Assembly (NCBI RefSeq): GCF_963676475.1
Contig: NZ_OY781106.1
Coordinates: 2,108,001-2,172,000 of the forward strand
DNA length: 64,000 nt
From: an uncultured Celeribacter sp.
Lineage (GTDB): Bacteria; Pseudomonadota; Alphaproteobacteria; Rhodobacterales; Rhodobacteraceae
Direction of reading: 5' to 3'
Every line of letters starts with the position of its first letter. Position 1 is the first letter of the stretch. The position numbers and the translations under genes are program-made. The notes under the pieces were generated by a model. It made no database searches and was not told the origin of the DNA. It saw only the letters and a list, made by a program, of their open reading frames with translations. Shown one piece after another: positions 52,954 to 61,813 of the stretch.

Positions 52954-53307
52954 CTACTTGTCGTCGAACGGAGCCAGGATCGTTCTCAAGAATTCGTATG
53001 CCTCTTCCGCCACGTCCTCCGCAGCTGAAGTAGGCAGGTCGTGGAACCAGAACGAGATCGGCGGATTTGCCTCAATCCGAGCGGGCTCCGCGTAGGGTTT
53101 AGAAACACGAGCGATAAATTCCGCAAACTCGGCCTTATGGGCTTCGAGGGCTTGCATCCTGGGGCCAGTAAGTTTTTCGCAGTGAACGAAGACAGTACAT
53201 TTTTCGCCCAGAACCAGCGCGTAGATGCATGGGATTTGATGAGCTTCGCAGTAGTTGGCATGATCCGTCACATCATTGCGGTCATATGTCGTGATGAGGT
53301 ATTTCAT
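52954..53307 (-). CDS. Hypothetical protein of the tniQ operon
   Basis: A 117-residue protein, MKYLITTYDRNDVTDHANYC...CIYALVLGEKCTVFVHCEKLTGPRMQALEAHKAEFAEFIARV, with a compact alpha/beta pattern. The start overlaps the end of the tniQ reading frame (ATGA, 53304-53307), so the two were co-translated. No family is recognised. Confidence 0.7.
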   Translation of the reverse strand: MKYLITTYDRNDVTDHANYCEAHQIPCIYALVLGEKCTVFVHCEKLTGPRMQALEAHKAEFAEFIARVSKPYAEPARIEANPPISFWFHDLPTSAAEDVAEEAYEFLRTILAPFDDK

Positions 53308-55177
53308 TCCCCGTCGTTCTCCTTGTTTTGATGGCTTCTTGGTTTCGCGACGGCAAGGTCAGCTGCGGTAGCGGCATCGCGCTCGAAAACCGCGCCGTAG
53401 TCCTGCCCGTCCGGGCTGAAGGGCTCGAGACCCGCAGCCGCCAGCTTGGGCCGGAGCGCTTGCCAAGGCATGCTAAGCTCGACGGCCAGGCCGCGCAGGG
53501 TCACGAACCGTTCATGGAAAGCGGCGAGGTCGCCTGGCACCAGGAAGCGCTGCCGAGCCTTGGTCTTGGGGTGTCGACCTTCCGTGGATGGGACATGTCC
53601 CTCGCGCACCAGCCGCATGGCGGCGGAGCGGGTCAGACCGCACTGGCGGGCGAAGACGTCGACACTAAGGCCCGGTGCCTCGGGGCGCTCCAGAAGGCGC
53701 TCGATCTCGCCTTTCGTGACCACGATGCTGGCGTAGCCATCACGGTTGGTGTGCCGGCCGATCCGCTGAACCTTGCCGCCCTAGAGAAGCTTCAGGACCT
53801 TGCCTGGGGAGACCTTGAGGCTTTGCGCGGTTGTCGGGATGTCATCCCAGCCGTGCATGGCCACGTAGATCGGCTCAGCCCCGGTCAAAAGGCGTTCCAG
53901 GTACTGGTGAGCAGCACGCACGTCCCAGAGTGGCTTGTGATCTCCACCGTCGATCGCAGGCGGGAAATGCCCCTCTTTTCGCAAAAGCTCGAACTGCGAG
54001 CGGGACATGCTCAATGCTTCCTGGAAGTCCTTTGCGGACACCTGTGTTTTGATCCGGTCGAGATGTGGCTGCGCTGCCTTGGCGTCGAACAGCTCCCACT
54101 GGTCATCGCGGCCGGTCTCCGCGGGCCGGACGAGACCGACATCGACCAGCAACTTGCGCAGGCGCCGGGGATCCATGCCAAGCTCGCGCGCGGCGGTCCT
54201 GACCGAGTGGACCTTTCGCTCCAGTACAGGCTCACCCATGAGGTCATCCCCCGGACCTAGCGGCCAGGTGCTTGCTATGTGGTCGCGGAGAAGCTCCCGA
54301 AAGGGTGCGTAGGTCTCGCCCAGGAGGTCGAACGCGAGCCGGTCATAGAGCGCGCCGACTTCTTCTTGGGGCCGTCGGTCGGCTCGCCAATGGTCTCCTG
54401 CAGCTGCATCAGGGTATCGCGGACCGTCGCGTCACCTTCGGTCGCGAAGCGGAAGCCCATCTCGAAGGACATCCAGGCACGCTCCGGGCCGAACTTCTTC
54501 CACTTTGGGTATCTGACCGCCCAGATGGCGCGGCCGAGCAACTCGCAGAAATGTGCTGCGGCGTAGAGGTCGAACTGATCCAGCCAGCTCTCCGTGGGGG
54601 TGCCCGCAAGGCGCGCCTCGATCCATTCATCGAACGGGTTGGGGGCGCGAAGCTCCTTGTCCAGTTTTCCGGCCCATACGCCGGGCGCGATCTCGGCCAA
54701 GCGAGCGGCAGCGTCGTAGCGCCGGCTGACATTGGCCTCGGCCCATAGCGGAACGAGAGGATGGTGATGCTTCAGGCAGAGTGTCACAGGCCGGAAGAGC
54801 CAGTGGCCCCTGATGTACATGTCGCCTTCAAAACTGTCTGGGGCGGCTTCCGCATCCTCCCGCAGACAGGCAGGGCAGCCCCGGACGGTGCTTTCCTTGA
54901 TAGCCTTGGCATGAAGGCGATTTCCGCGGAACTCATGCTCCCGGTTGCCCAGGTAGCGCGGCGACCAATGCCGCAGGTCCTCAACGTCAGTCGTGCTCAG
55001 AACTGCCAGACGGGCCAGGGCCTCAGGATTGCCGTCGATCACCTTGCTGAATGGCAGCCCCATGTCGGTGCAGAAACCCGCAGTATCCACGCCGTTCATC
55101 GCGGCGAGGCGAGATACGAAGGAGAAGGCAGTTTCCCGATCCTGGAGATCGGGCGCAAGGGGGAGTGGTGTGGTCAA
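53304..55177 (-). pseudogene. tniQ: TniQ/TnsD-type target-selection protein, broken by a frameshift and an amber codon
   Basis: The N-terminal part (TTG start at 55177, overlapping the upstream stop) has the TniQ zinc motif: GCPACL with VTLCLKHHHPLVP. At about 54359 one base appears lost in an AAG run after PTDGPKKK; the other frame continues GALYDRLAFDLLGETYAPFR, then MGEPVLERKVHSVRTAARELGM. That frame holds about five helix-turn-helix repeats (e.g. VSAKDFQEALSMSRSQFELLRKEGHFPP; VFARQCGLTRSAAMRLVREGHVPS), but is cut by TAG at 53781-53783 (VLKLL-stop-GGKVQRIG). The full protein would be about 625 residues, like TnsD: TniQ domain then DNA-binding repeats that choose the insertion site. Confidence 0.85.
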
Positions 55178-55440
55178 CGCGGCGCCTCGTGGTCTTTTCG
55201 GTCTTTCTCACCAGGCTCGGCCTCTTCCATGCGAGAGAGCCTCGCTTCGGGGTATCGATCCTGATGAGCGTAAAGCAGGTGGCCGGGGATCGGCGGGGCG
55301 CTTTCGATGAAGCGTTTTACGCGCTCCGGATCAGGTTCAGCCGAGCGCGTCGTCCCGCGGTAGGCGATGACGACATGGGCAAGGCCAACCAGGCAGACCA
55401 GCATGCCCGAGATCGAGACGACTGCATCAAACGGCATCAT
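55174..55440 (-). CDS. Small membrane protein of the tniQ operon
   Basis: An 88-residue protein with one N-terminal hydrophobic helix (DAVVSISGMLVCLVGLAHVVIAY) and a charged C-terminal tail rich in Glu and Arg. Start ATG 55440 overlaps the metallophosphoesterase stop (ATGA) and its stop overlaps the tniQ TTG start. No family is recognised. Tight coupling suggests a shared function. Confidence 0.65.
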   Translation of the reverse strand: MMPFDAVVSISGMLVCLVGLAHVVIAYRGTTRSAEPDPERVKRFIESAPPIPGHLLYAHQDRYPEARLSRMEEAEPGEKDRKDHEAPR

Positions 55441-56609
55441 TCAGAACCTACCCGTGGCTGGCCAAGCGCGACGATGACATCAGTCGCGTAGTAAGCGTCT
55501 CCTTCCGGCACGATGGGGCTGGTGCATCCCATCAACGCGTGGCGCAGAAAGGCGCGCGTTTCGGGTGTGAGCTTGTCCACCAGGACAGGAACGCCGGTTT
55601 CGCTGCACCGAAGCGCGTACTCGAAGCCCTGCTCGAGTGCTTGTCGGTCGGCCGGCAGGTCCCAAACCACATTCGTGGGCTGCGTGTCCAGCGCCGCCGC
55701 AATGAAGCAAACCTCCGCCAGGTCATCCTCGTCGTCGCCATGATCTTCGTCCGGGTAGCCGATCGAGATATTCTGAATGCGTGTCCCTGCAACCACGGAA
55801 GAAAGCCGTCGGTGGGAATGCCCGAAGAACCAGGTGTCGATGTCGCTCCGCTCGATGACTGCGGTCAGGTCTGAGTGGAAGGCTGGCGTGAGACCATCGA
55901 TTGGCCCTGCGGCGGACGCGTGCGGGCCGTGGTGCGTTACGACAAAGGTCCTGCCATTGCCGGCGAAATGTGGGGTCGCCAGTCGTTCTTCCAACCAAGC
56001 GCGGTGTTCCCGATGCACGGCGATTATGTCCTCAGGTGTAACCGGGACTATGCGGCGCCGCAGCACCTGGTCCGGGTCAAGCAACACATGACCGGGCGCT
56101 TCGATGGAGATCATGTCGAAGTCGTGCATGCACCGGCGGGCGAAGTTCTTGGCAGCCTCCTGATCCCCCAGTAGGTCAAAGTCCGTCCATAACGTCGCGC
56201 AGAGAAACCGATCGCTGCGGTGGCGGAGTTCGGTCTTCTGCGCGAACCAACTCCCGCTGGCGTGAACCAGGTCACGGAGCCGGTTCTCGTTGTCCAGGCG
56301 CCCAGAATAGTAGTCGTGATTTCCGGGGACGACGTAGATGCGATCGGCGGGCACATAGCGGGTCAGGTAGGCGAGTGCGTCGTGCAGAGACTCGCCGAAG
56401 GAGTCGGACAGGTCACCCGCGACGATCAAGGCATCGACGTTTTCCTGGAGCAGCCGATCTTCGAGGCCATGAAACTCGAACGGGTTGCTTCCGTGCCAGA
56501 AGTGGGACTTGAGGTGGAGGTCAGCTATTACTGCGACCATTCCGCCGTGATTCGGGACTTCGATAATGGTGGGGTCGGCCAACATAGCCTCCGATGAGTT
56601 CGAACACAT
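55437..56609 (-). CDS. Calcineurin-like metallophosphoesterase
   Basis: A 390-residue protein with all motifs of the superfamily: D-x-H in VIADLHLKS, GD in IVAGDLSDS, GNHD in VVPGNHDYYSG, H in VVTHHGPHASAA and GHSH in WFFGHSHRR. It would hydrolyse a phosphoester with two metal ions; the substrate is unknown. A C-terminal domain of about 120 residues has no recognised motif. First gene of the operon with the membrane protein and tniQ; ATG 56609 or a later Met may be used. Confidence 0.85.
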   Translation of the reverse strand: MCSNSSEAMLADPTIIEVPNHGGMVAVIADLHLKSHFWHGSNPFEFHGLEDRLLQENVDALIVAGDLSDSFGESLHDALAYLTRYVPADRIYVVPGNHDYYSGRLDNENRLRDLVHASGSWFAQKTELRHRSDRFLCATLWTDFDLLGDQEAAKNFARRCMHDFDMISIEAPGHVLLDPDQVLRRRIVPVTPEDIIAVHREHRAWLEERLATPHFAGNGRTFVVTHHGPHASAAGPIDGLTPAFHSDLTAVIERSDIDTWFFGHSHRRLSSVVAGTRIQNISIGYPDEDHGDDEDDLAEVCFIAAALDTQPTNVVWDLPADRQALEQGFEYALRCSETGVPVLVDKLTPETRAFLRHALMGCTSPIVPEGDAYYATDVIVALGQPRVGSE

Positions 56610-57075
56610 ATTGACCCATTGGGAACGCAGGCCGTCACAGGGCTGATCGAGGGTGCGTTGAAATGCTTGCCTCGCTCAACCGAGCGCAAAATGCCCTCCT
56701 GTTAGGGAGATTGCAAGCACTTGGCAATAAAGGATTTTTTCGCAAAGTTGCCGGCAACCCTAAGCCCCTGAATTTGCTGGACGTAAGGCGCCTACAAGTT
56801 TCTTTTTCGCAAACGATTTGCATTTGTTCGTCACGCCCACCTGGTTGCGACCTTAGTTTGGGGCCCATCCAGCCGAGGAAGACTGCAGGCCGCCGCAACC
56901 CGGCAGTCCGTATCCGGTACAGCATCGGGGTCTACGACGGGGCTTCAGCAGGCCATCGGTGAGCAGCGGGACCAGGCGGCCTGTGGTGGTGTCGTCGGCT
57001 ACCATGAAAGTTGGATAGACGCGCATCGCCAGCGGGGATAAGGATAGGTGCGAACAATAACAAAACGGTGGGCGA
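56610..57075. other. Divergent region between the metallophosphoesterase and the methyltransferase
   Basis: A 466-base gap with no gene. It contains AT-rich tracts, TTTTTTCGCAAA near 56741 and CTTTTTCGCAAA near 56807, and must hold the promoters of two divergent operons. Confidence 0.5.
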
Positions 57076-58740
57076 ATGACAGAAGCGGTGAGGTTCACGA
57101 AACGGTATGGCGATGTTGCCGAGGCGAAGGCTGGCGGGGTGACATACACCCCGCGGGCGCTTGCCGATTTCGTCGCGGGCCGCATTGTTGCCGCCGCAGA
57201 CCTTCCCTCTGGCCGTCCCGCACGGGTCCTTGATCCTGCTGTTGGGCACGGTGAGTTGCTCGTTGCCCTCCTGTCGCAGCTTGAGGTCCCCGTTGAGGTC
57301 TATGGCTTTGAGACGGACCCCGAGGCGCTGGCCGAGGCGAGGCAGCGCCTTACGGCTGCCCATCCGGGCGCTGCATTGAATCTCCGCCTCGGCAGCTTCC
57401 TTGACCATGTGCTTGACGACCACGCCGAGGGGCTGTTCGGCAGGGCAGAGCCCTATGACCTGATAATCGCCAACCCGCCCTATGTGCGGACCCAGATCAT
57501 GGGGGCAGACCGTGCCCGGCTGTTGGCCCAGCAGTTCGGGCTGACCGGGCGCGTTGACCTCTACCACGCATTCCTCCACAGCATGGCAACCGTCCTCGCA
57601 CCGGACGGCGCGGCAGGCTTCATCGTTTCCAACCGCTTCATGACGACCAAGGGGGGCGCATCCGCCCGGGCGGGATTGGTTGATGGTCTCCGGCTGCGTG
57701 AGGTCTATGATTTGGGCGACACCAAGCTGTTTGACGCGGCGGTTCTGCCCGCAGTCATCATCGCGCGCGGCAAGGTGGCGGAGCCCACCACACCCTCATT
57801 CGCCTCAATCTACCAGTCAAAGATCGAACCGACGCACACCTCCACCGACCCGCTGGCTGCCCTTGGGCAGGAGGGGGTTGCCGGGCTTCCTGATGGCCGT
57901 GCTTTCCAAGTGCAGCATGGGACACTCGACAATGGGGGCGACCCGGCGGGCGTCTGGCGTCTGGCCTCAGAGGGGGTTGAGAGCTGGCTTGCGACCGTTG
58001 AGGCGAATACCTGGGGCACCTTCCGTGACATCGGCAAGATCAGGGTCGGCATCAAGACGTGCGCCGACAAGGTGTTCCTTCCCAAGGAGTGGGATCGTGA
58101 GCTAGAGCTGCTCCGCCCCCTGACCACGCACCACACTGCGCGGCGCTTCCGGCCCGAGCCGCCAAACAGGCAGGTCCTGTATCCACACCACATGGTTGAC
58201 GGTAAGAAGCAGGCCGTGGACTTGGCCCGGTTCCCGGCCAGCCGCGCCTACCTTGAGGAGCACCGCGCGACCCTTGAGGGCAGGAGCTACGTCATTGAGG
58301 CCGGGCGGCAGTGGTATGAGATTTGGGTGCCGCAGAACCCGGCAGACTGGCCCGCCCCAAAGCTCGTGTTCCGGGACATATCTGAGCAGCCGAACTTCTG
58401 GATGGACCTAGAGGGGACGGTGGTGAACGGGGACTGCTACTGGCTGACGGGCAACGAGGACCTGTTGTGGCTCGCCTTGGGCGTTGCCAACTCCACCTTC
58501 ATCGAACGCTTCTATGACCGCCGGTTCAACAACAAGCTCTACGCGGGGCGGAGGCGATTCATCACCCAGTATGTCGAGCAGTTCCCGCTACCGGACCCGG
58601 AAAGCGATGCAGCTCAGCAGATCGTTGCGGCCTGCCGGGACCTGTATGCGGCGATTGACGGTGGCCCGCAACCCGAGGCAGAGCGCCGTGTTGACGAGAT
58701 GGTCTGGGTTGCGTTTGGGCTACCTGTCGAAGAAGTCTGA
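57076..58740 (+). CDS. Type II DNA adenine methyltransferase (N6, TaqI/Eco57I-like)
   Basis: A 554-residue protein. The SAM-binding motif I is VLDPAVGHGELLVALL, the catalytic motif IV is IIANPPYVRT, and motif X-like GGVTYTPRALADFV lies near the N-terminus. The C-terminal part (WYEIWVPQNPADWPAPKLVFRDISEQPNFW to NNKLYAGRRRFITQYVEQFPLPDPES) matches the TaqI-like target-recognition domain. It methylates adenine within an unknown short site. It overlaps the convergent gene at 58720 by 21 bases. Confidence 0.9.
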   Translation: MTEAVRFTKRYGDVAEAKAGGVTYTPRALADFVAGRIVAAADLPSGRPARVLDPAVGHGELLVALLSQLEVPVEVYGFETDPEALAEARQRLTAAHPGAALNLRLGSFLDHVLDDHAEGLFGRAEPYDLIIANPPYVRTQIMGADRARLLAQQFGLTGRVDLYHAFLHSMATVLAPDGAAGFIVSNRFMTTKGGASARAGLVDGLRLREVYDLGDTKLFDAAVLPAVIIARGKVAEPTTPSFASIYQSKIEPTHTSTDPLAALGQEGVAGLPDGRAFQVQHGTLDNGGDPAGVWRLASEGVESWLATVEANTWGTFRDIGKIRVGIKTCADKVFLPKEWDRELELLRPLTTHHTARRFRPEPPNRQVLYPHHMVDGKKQAVDLARFPASRAYLEEHRATLEGRSYVIEAGRQWYEIWVPQNPADWPAPKLVFRDISEQPNFWMDLEGTVVNGDCYWLTGNEDLLWLALGVANSTFIERFYDRRFNNKLYAGRRRFITQYVEQFPLPDPESDAAQQIVAACRDLYAAIDGGPQPEAERRVDEMVWVAFGLPVEEV

Positions 58741-59751
58741 CGGCAGGGGTATCTGCAACTTTTCATTCAGGACCCTGCCTTGAAACTGCCGGAAGCGGGT
58801 GAAGAAGCTCTCGCCTGTCGTCAGGTAGAAGTGGGTCAGCGTCACCTCTGCCCCATCCGTCTCGGCATAGAACAGCGCATACCGAACGTCGCAGTGCCGG
58901 ACCTGCGTCCCGGCGATCTGTGGCACGTCCAACAGCTCGCCACTGGTGGGTAGTGCTAGCCCAAGGTCAATGGTCGGAGAGGTTTGCAGTTTAACCTCAA
59001 GGAGCTGGTTCCGCACATCCGGGAAACGCCCATCGTCATGGTAGTCAGCATAGCCCAGCAACTCGCACACGATCCGGTGGAGCGCTGCGCCACGGTTCCG
59101 CTCCTGATCTCGGCCAGCATCAGGGAAGGAGCGGCCCACTGCACCACGCAACCTCTCAAATACTTCGCCGATGGGTAGGATCGACCCGTGGGTGGGGTGA
59201 TCAACGGGGCCGATTCTCGCGTCCAGATTCGCCCCTGCGCGGACATGCGGCAGGAGCACACCGGTATCCTCGGCCGCAATCAATTCGTAGGTTTCATCAC
59301 CAGGAACCAATCTCGCCTGATATTTCCGGGTAAGGGTGCCGGTCGTGTCGAGTTGAGCAAGTTCTTCGCCGCTAATGACCCTAATCCTAGTGATAGTTCC
59401 GTCATCTATCCTCAGCACAACATACCTGCGGGATGCCCCAAGTTCTTCGTTGTAGACTTGTAGGTTATTCGCTCCTTGGGCGTAGGTGTCGAAGTCCTGC
59501 CCCACGAAACGTGGCTTGATCCTCTTGAAGCTCTTCGGAACAGGATACCCGAGAACCCGGCAAACGTGCTGTTTGACGATTTTAGACCTGGTTTTGATGG
59601 GGAGGTCTAGTCCGCCGATCCCTACGAGTTTCTCGTTCAGGAATTCTTCTAGCTCAGGGGTGGGTATCCACAGGTCAGGGTCGCCAACTTCGATTGGGTC
59701 ATAGATTGTGAGCCCGCTTTCAGCGATTGCCTGACTGTAGTCCCTGCCCAT
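58720..59751 (-). CDS. Probable restriction endonuclease partner
   Basis: A 343-residue protein starting MGRDYSQAIAESGLTIYD (ATG 59751; 59766 is possible). The C-terminal half has an Asp/Glu-x-Lys-like motif RFPDVRNQLLEVKLQTSPTIDLGLALP, compatible with a PD-(D/E)xK nuclease. The N-terminal PELEEFLNEKLVGIGGLDLPIKTRSKIVKQHVC resembles N-terminal parts of restriction enzymes. It is tail-to-tail with the methyltransferase, the usual pairing. No close family is named; the nuclease role is inferred. Confidence 0.7.
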   Translation of the reverse strand: MGRDYSQAIAESGLTIYDPIEVGDPDLWIPTPELEEFLNEKLVGIGGLDLPIKTRSKIVKQHVCRVLGYPVPKSFKRIKPRFVGQDFDTYAQGANNLQVYNEELGASRRYVVLRIDDGTITRIRVISGEELAQLDTTGTLTRKYQARLVPGDETYELIAAEDTGVLLPHVRAGANLDARIGPVDHPTHGSILPIGEVFERLRGAVGRSFPDAGRDQERNRGAALHRIVCELLGYADYHDDGRFPDVRNQLLEVKLQTSPTIDLGLALPTSGELLDVPQIAGTQVRHCDVRYALFYAETDGAEVTLTHFYLTTGESFFTRFRQFQGRVLNEKLQIPLPSDFFDR

Positions 59752-59766
59752 TGTTGTGCCCCGCAT

Positions 59767-61072
59767 TGTTTGCTTTTCGAGATGAATAGCAGCGCGGCGG
59801 TCAATGTGCCAGATCCGCGTGGTTGAGCGATTTGCGGGCACCCTTTCAGCGTTCAAGGGGCGCTTTTGCGCTAATCAGCTGGTGACTGCATTTCCCCTTT
59901 CCCGGACACACTTACGCCTTCCTCCTTGATCTCGGTGTTGTCCACGAGTAGATGCAGAATCCTTGGTGGCCGTGATACGGGATGGTGACGTTCAACGTCT
60001 TCTCGCGGCGCAACGGAGCCCTGAAGTTGGGCACGGCCCCGCCGAGCCCGGCCAAATCCAACAGGCTCGCCGAGACTCCAGTCCTCAGACGGAGCGGCAG
60101 GACGTGTTGCACCCGGAGTCTGCGTTTCGGAAGAAGAAATGTGGATGCGCCCAGTGCCGACCTGTTCCGCCGATCTCAACAGGCTTTAGGACATGAAGGC
60201 AAGGACCAAGCTTCTGGAACGACGATGCAGTCATAGCTGGCTGCGAGCATCTAGCGCTCGGCCAAGCTGCTCAAAGGTTTACACTTCGGACAGCAATGCC
60301 GCGTACCGCTTCGAGCCCATGTCTGAGATCTCGAGCGCAGTGCGCCCGGAAGAGCGGGTAGTGTGCTACAGGGCATAGGCACTGGCTCTGAACTCCCAGC
60401 CACCATTATCCAGGCCGTCGGATGTCGAGGTTTACGATTTGGTGGGTTTGTCCCCACCAAGGGTACAAACTAGCCGACTTTCAAACCACAGCAACCTTGA
60501 AGTTCGCTGCGTCGCGCGGGCCAGCGACTTGGGCGGCGGCAGCTCGTTGGTACGTGGCTAGCGGCGTGTTGTTCAATCAAGGCGCGATCCTGGTGATGTC
60601 CAATTTCTCCTTGGTTGATCGGCTGCGACGCGCATTCCATCTTTCTTCCCATGACGTCTTCCGCGTCGCCCTGCGAAAACATGTCCGTCATCGCCCCGCC
60701 GGCCCCGAGAACGTGGCGCCGATGGCCTCTGGAGTGGTCGCCTGAAGAAAGTTCTGATCTTATTTTTTCGCATTTTCAGTGGGTTGACTCCAATTCGCCA
60801 AAAGCCTTGAAGGCCGGGCGCATTTTTCTGTTTTGGATTTTCAGCGGATTCGCGGACCTTCCCCTTGTGCAAGGTCGGCGGTCCGTGAGGGCCAAGTCCT
60901 GCGCAAAAGAAAACGCGCATCCTCGGGTGCGCGCCTGGAAGGTGGGGCACAGATCGCCCGTGTATCACTTGCCACGCTAGAGGCCGAAAACGGTCCGTGC
61001 AAGCGCGGTCTGAGCTCCAGGATGAAAAGATGACTACCCCGGAAACGCCTCGTTTTCGGGAACGGAGACGGC
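59767..61072. other. Non-coding region upstream of the Tn7-like tns operon
   Basis: About 1.3 kb without a supported gene. It holds a nested hairpin (CGGACC...GGTCCG, 60853-60885) and two similar tracts, TTCGCATTTTCAGTGG (from about 60765) and TTGGATTTTCAGCGGA (from about 60833), in the same orientation. Because tnsA begins at 61073, the right end of the transposon with transposase-binding sites is expected here, but no exact terminus could be found. Confidence 0.4.
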
Positions 61073-61813
61073 ATGTCGAACTACGAAGACTGGTTGCAGG
61101 ACCAACCGGCACCCAAGAAGAAAAAGCCAGCTCTGGTGGTGGCGCCGATCCACGGGGTTCTGCCCTATGCAGGTGACCGCAATCCGTTGACGCGCAGCGA
61201 CACGGTCAAGCGTGTGTCGGCCGCGATCGCAACGCCGATGACGGGCGGTATCCGGCAGGTTTATCATTTCGATGGCGAGTCCGAATACGCCGTCGCCCTG
61301 GATGCCCTTCGCAGCCCCGAGCTCTATGGGCTGGAGGTGCAGCTTCCTCCACTCAGCTTCTACTGTCGGCAGAAGCGCAAGGTGCGGACCCATCGGTTCG
61401 ACTTGCGGCTGACGTTCAAGGATGGGTACCGGCGCGCGGTCTTCGTCCGCAACGCGACGAGCTTGGCGAAGCGCGAAACCCAGGATGAGATCGACGACAT
61501 CTTCGCTGCGGTCACCGAGGAATTCGCTGACGACTGCATGGTCGTCTGCACCGATGATTACACGCGGGCATACCGCGATAACCTTCGCCGTATCTGGGAC
61601 TATCTGCAGCTTGCGGATGACGAAGCCGACAAGATTGTCGAAGATGCCGCGCGCATGACTAACTACTGGTACCTGAGCGACCTCATCAAGAATTGCGACT
61701 TCGAGCCGGGTCGCTGCTACCAGGCGGCGATGCGGCTCATCGGCCAGAATGTGCTCTGGACGGACATGCATGGGGTCATCGACTACCCCTCGCGGGTCGC
61801 GCTGAACGTATGA
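61073..61813 (+). CDS. tnsA: TnsA-type endonuclease of a Tn7-like transposon
   Basis: A 246-residue protein. The catalytic-domain region is ESEYAVALDALRSPELYGLEVQLPPLSFYC...RKVRTHRFDLRLTFKDGYRRAVFVRN, comparable to TnsA, with the acidic Glu and Asp present. The lysine usually found in the last strand is not obvious (AVFVRN here). TnsA cuts the 5' ends of the transposon together with TnsB. GGAGACGG precedes ATG 61073, and the stop overlaps the tnsB start (ATGA at 61810). Confidence 0.82.
   Translation: MSNYEDWLQDQPAPKKKKPALVVAPIHGVLPYAGDRNPLTRSDTVKRVSAAIATPMTGGIRQVYHFDGESEYAVALDALRSPELYGLEVQLPPLSFYCRQKRKVRTHRFDLRLTFKDGYRRAVFVRNATSLAKRETQDEIDDIFAAVTEEFADDCMVVCTDDYTRAYRDNLRRIWDYLQLADDEADKIVEDAARMTNYWYLSDLIKNCDFEPGRCYQAAMRLIGQNVLWTDMHGVIDYPSRVALNV

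Noticed and set aside
60573..61112. Minus-strand frame of 179 residues upstream of tnsA
   Set aside because: Runs into the tnsA start on the other strand and has no motif; the region more likely holds the transposon end.
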